Source of the DNA: Polytrichum commune
Taxonomy: Eukaryota; Streptophyta; Polytrichopsida; Polytrichales; Polytrichaceae
Direction: 5' to 3'
Assembly: GCA_950295325.1 (NCBI GenBank)
Contig: OX485805.1
Location: 35,081,501 to 35,141,500 of the forward strand
DNA length: 60,000 bases
The position numbers and the translations under genes were made by a program. Every line of letters starts with the position of its first letter. The first letter of the stretch is position 1. Positions 56,383-60,000 of the stretch are shown piece by piece. A model generated the notes under the pieces. The model was not told where the DNA came from. It saw only the letters and a list, made by a program, of their open reading frames with translations, and made no database searches.

Positions 56383-56900
56383 CTAACTTAAGTCGTCACT
56401 CAAAGCTTCTCGAATTGCTTCACAAGTTACACCACGTGGCAAACCATCAATTTCCATAACTGTATCAGTCATCATCTTCATCAATGGCCCCACAAGCTCG
56501 ACCCCTCGACTAACTGCCTCAAGAAACAATTCATTATCACGATGAACCTTCACCATGTGCGACATTAAAAACGGGTCAATCTTTAATTACATCGAAGGTC
56601 TCCTCACAGGCCTAACTTAATTTTAACTCTTCTCCTTGAATCCAATCTACTTAATTACGGGGTAGGAAACAACCCATGTTTTCTCCCTCCATTGCATCAA
56701 CGGCAACATTGATGGCATCGATCGATTGCGCATAACATGATATAAAAACTCGTAAACTTGCTCATAAGCTTTGTCTTTAATGTTCTTAGTGGAATTATGT
56801 TGGCGGGAGGAAGCCTTTTTGTGGAGTATTTCGAGTATTGATTGGTTGACTTTATGCAATCGCAAATTGTTGCATATGTGGCTATGACAAACATGTTTAT
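56383..56900 (-). pseudogene. Unidentified coding-like fragments
   Basis: Minus-strand frames 56383-56565 (MVKVHRDNELFLEAVSRG..., GPLMKMMTDTVMEIDGLPRG) and 56647-56865 (NIKDKAYEQVYEFLYHVMRN) have protein-like composition and lie just upstream, in the transcription sense, of the hAT remnant. They may be the worn N-terminal parts of a transposase. I do not recognise a family. Confidence 0.3.
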
Positions 56901-58752
56901 TTAGTAAATAATGACGAAAATAACTTACTCTTTTTCACACATTGGCTATACACAGTGAAAGTGAGATTGAAATATATGGTGATATTTATAGTAGAAAAGT
57001 AGTAGCTAGAGGCAATACATAAATTGTTGGAGTCTAAAAAATGGTTGTGAGGGCCCAAAGCCAAAGCTCAAATTGGCTAAAAACATGGATTTTTTCTTAG
57101 AGTCCGCTCGGGTGTAAGCGGGGGTGTAAGGGGCATACCTCCTGGGCATATCAACTTTATAACGGCATTTGCTTGGGGAGGAGTGGAGCACTCAAGGTTA
57201 GAAATCTTGCTCCTAGATTCACCTTGCTTGCGCTCGTACCAAAAAGCGAGATCCACCTCACATTCAACCGCATCCCACACTATACCATAACATTCATAAG
57301 AACAACCACAAATCACAACAAAACAAACACAAGATAAAACAGAATAGAGGGAGGATTTGAGCTTCCTTATTTTGCTAAGGCGATTGCAAGCAATCAATGT
57401 ATTGGCCCTTGAATCCATCCCCCACAATCACACAAATGTCAACAACTTCTATTGCCATCATTGTAGGACAATTTCTCACCACTCCCCCAACTCCACTGTA
57501 GCGTGAAGTGTGCAAGTACAAACTCCCCATAAAGGAACAAAAACTTGGCAAGTTGGAACTGGGGAGTAATCAACAAAGAGACTGGTCATTGGTCACTACA
57601 ATTACCATCACTAAACATTAGTAGCCAATGCACATTCATCGTGGGTGATAAAACAAGGGGACTACCAAAGGCGATGGCGGATTGGCACTCTGTGATTGAT
57701 ATGGCAATGAAGAACACGGAGGGGATGAACAAAATGGCGTGGACGAGCCGAGGGAGGGGGAAATGGACGCGGGAGATCACACTTGTGGCAATGGGACTCA
57801 AATCCGTCGGCAAGGGTGTTGTGTTGTTGGCTACACGTAGAGGAGGATGGTAGTTGAGAGAAGAAAGATAGGGTCTCCATGTTAGTGGAGGGTGGCACTC
57901 ATGGAACTTTGTGGCTCTAGACATGTGGATGCCGGAATACGATCGCCCCTGCCATTGTGTGAACCTAGGCATTTCAACACATGTTTTGCATGGTCCCCAA
58001 ATTTGTTTTGATATTTGGCTCCTTTTAGCCCTAAAAAAAAGCTAGCATGAGGCGGAGGAGGAGTATCTAAAAGCCCCTCCAATTGGTCAACAAGATAATT
58101 TCGATGAGAATGATGCTAAGATAAGTATACACAAAACCAACACATGCCCTAAAACCAACATCTAGAAATCTTATACCATAGGTACATATTGCTTATGAAG
58201 ATGTACACTACGTGAACATATGATATGGGTGTGGGGTTTAGGTCGCCTACAATTGAAACTTTCAACCCTTGAAAATTGTGCAAGTATGGCGCTCAAACTA
58301 CATGTTCTTTAGTGCATTGGAATCCTCTTCATCTTGCAAACAAGAAAATGTATAATTTTGATGATATGATAATAGAAATTGGGTTCATCGCCTTCTTTAG
58401 CGGTGTTAGGTATGCAGGCCCCCCCAAGACTCCAACCCTAATACAATTCACCTTCCGAAAGGAAGGCAACACAGCTTGCCATTCATCATGAATTGTCATG
58501 ATGGGTACAAAGAGAATCGGCTCCCATTCACGGCAATGCATGAACATTGACTTGTCTTTTTCTTTTCTATTTGTTCAATACTTGTTTGCAATCGAAAGCT
58601 CCTTCAATTTGCACCCAATTTATCCTTTCCAAAAAACACAATGTGCAACGCAATCATAACAGGCTTGAAATCAAACTACGTCAAAAGTCTTGCGCCTAAA
58701 CTCTCCTCCTTGGATCCAATCCATTTATGGGAAGAAATAGTGCATAAATACT
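56901..58752. other. Intergenic DNA, no gene seen
   Basis: Several short open frames on both strands (for example 57545-57853 plus and 57077-57427 minus) have no recognisable domain. No array or inverted-repeat element was found. Confidence 0.4.
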
Positions 58753-58960
58753 ACACAAAATATGAAATTTAATGTCACGTACTACTTGGAATCACACAAA
58801 ACGCTATAACTATGTCCCGTACATCTCATTTGTTTTTTTACCAACGAAGGTCAAATTGGTTGTTTGGATATTAAAGAACATTGACATCTTTAATAGTAAC
58901 TAAAGATATAGGAGTGTGTAACTCCGAATAGCAAGTGACGCTAAATATCATATTTAGTGC
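58753..58960 (+). mobile_element. Module D copy (208 bp)
   Basis: It starts ACACAAAATATGAAATTTAA and ends GCTAAATATCATATTTAGTGC. Shared with 49457-49679: ATTTTTTTACCAACRAAGGT, AATTGGTTGTTTGGA, AGAACATTRACATCTTTA and GTGTAACTCCGAATMG. Confidence 0.8.
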
Positions 58961-59405
58961 ACTTATTAGGCATACCACGTTTCCTTCCACCCAGGGGTGT
59001 TTTTTCACAAGGTCCCTAACATGTCTAGGGACATGTTCATAAAAAAAAACATTTCCAGTGGACGGGTTCTTAGAAAATGAACCGGTTTTGGGACGTGTCA
59101 AATTCACTTTGGATGGGCTCTAAAAATAACATTTTTTAAATTAAAAAATGGTACAAATATCAATTACGTTATGTCATATATGACATGTGAATATAAGCAT
59201 AATGCAATCAAACCACTAATACCCAATCAAACTATCAATCTTGAAGTGCTTGATTCACCTGCATACATTAATTCATCAACCACAAAATTTAGAACCTTTT
59301 TAACATAATGTCAAAGATTACAATTGAAGGTAAACTTAGTAATTGAATAAGAATTAGTATATATAAACATGTTAAAAAGTTTTAAAATAAAGAGCTACTT
59401 ACCCT
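58961..59405. other. Intergenic DNA with an overlapping double hairpin
   Basis: AACATGTC-TAGG-GACATGTT at about 59020-59040 sits inside a second possible pairing, GTCCCTA with TAGGGAC. The remainder is AT-rich with no gene. Confidence 0.45.
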
Positions 59406-59697
59406 TCAAAGAAGTGGATGAATTCTCCTATCCTTCATGTTTCTCCAAACAAGCATCACTGCATTCCAATCAATGTTTTCAACTGGAATATTTGCACATG
59501 AAATGCTCATCAAAGCATCCAAAGTTTCCAACTTCAAACAGGTACGTAGATGACTTTTGATTAGGTTTTGTTTAGAAAAACCCCTCTCACATATTGCAGT
59601 GCTCACTGGAATCACCATAACTCTCCTCCACAAGTTACTCAAACCAGGCCAATTGATTGACCACTCTGGAGAGATAACTTGATTGCAGTCGTCAAAT
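59406..59697 (-). pseudogene. hAT transposase C-terminal (dimerisation) remnant
   Basis: The minus strand reads SPEWSINWPGLSNLWRRVM, VIPVSTAICERGFSKQNLIK, LKLETLDALMSIS, then ENIDWNAVMLVWRNMKDRRI. This is the same hAT/ZNF862-like C-terminal module as at 55690-56000, better preserved and without an internal stop. It begins abruptly near 59697 beside an AACCGGTT word and no catalytic region precedes it. It could be an exon of a truncated element. Confidence 0.8.
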
Positions 59698-60000
59698 GAA
59701 CCGGTTGAATTTGAGAAAACACCCGTTGAAGTTCAAGATTGCAGGAGGAGATTGTTCCAGCGGCACTCTCCAACTTTTTGAATTCGAGTTAGTTTCAAAT
59801 GAACCGGTTGAGTTTGAGTGACTGAGTATGAGTGACTGAGTCTAGTTCAGTTTCTTTGAACTAGTCTGTGGACAAGCAGACAAAATGGGGCAGTGGCAGG
59901 CTAGCAAATTGGTAATTATAATAGAAAAAGCAGAAATGAACGAAGATAGTAAGATACTATTGTTTCCAAGTGGCAAGTGCACCAATCACATGCCGACATT

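Noticed and set aside
57545-57853. 102-codon plus-strand frame as a gene
   Set aside because: No domain recognised and the antisense frame is equally open.

Overview
This is nuclear DNA of a flowering plant. Two split genes with canonical GT..AG introns encode plant-specific proteins: a cinnamoyl-CoA-reductase-like enzyme and a chloroplast FZL-type dynamin-like GTPase. The rest is AT-rich intergenic DNA made largely of transposable elements. Nothing bacterial or viral was seen. The species cannot be named from the sequence; there is a long, heavily mutated plant L1-type LINE and many small inverted-repeat elements (MITEs).

Layout. 0-5 kb: an organelle-like group II intron snippet, a 0.53 kb TIR element (599-1131), pieces of a modular repeat (2.9-3.6 kb) and a 60-63 bp tandem array (4.2-4.6 kb). 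5.06-15.35 kb: one degenerate L1-type LINE that starts next to a tRNA-Pro 5' half. It is split by three non-coding elements, each with a G/C-rich inverted end and an 8-bp target duplication. 15.4-22 kb: a 44-bp tandem array, a 1.9 kb Tourist-like element with TTA target duplication, low-complexity DNA, a second 57-bp array, and two further TIR or modular repeats. 23.4-28.8 kb (+): the CCR-like gene, six exons, 494 codons. 29.2-30.7 kb: modular repeats. 32.3-42.8 kb (-): the FZL gene, twelve exons, 1039 codons, splice phases consistent throughout. 43-60 kb: no intact gene; SINE-like and TIR elements, a curious array of short hairpins at 47.4-47.8 kb, a nested cluster of modular repeats at 49.4-52.4 kb, and two hAT transposase C-terminal remnants (55.7 and 59.5 kb).

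The most unusual signal is a modular repeat system. At least three non-coding modules (called A, B and D here) share an ACACTAAAT... terminus that in A is itself a near-palindrome at both ends. A and B occupy the same position inside a larger 0.8 kb inverted-repeat element (P). One A copy is expanded by about 0.74 kb and carries a hAT transposase remnant. The two genes are not functionally linked as far as can be seen: one reduces acyl-CoA or carbonyl substrates in phenylpropanoid-type metabolism, the other remodels plastid membranes.
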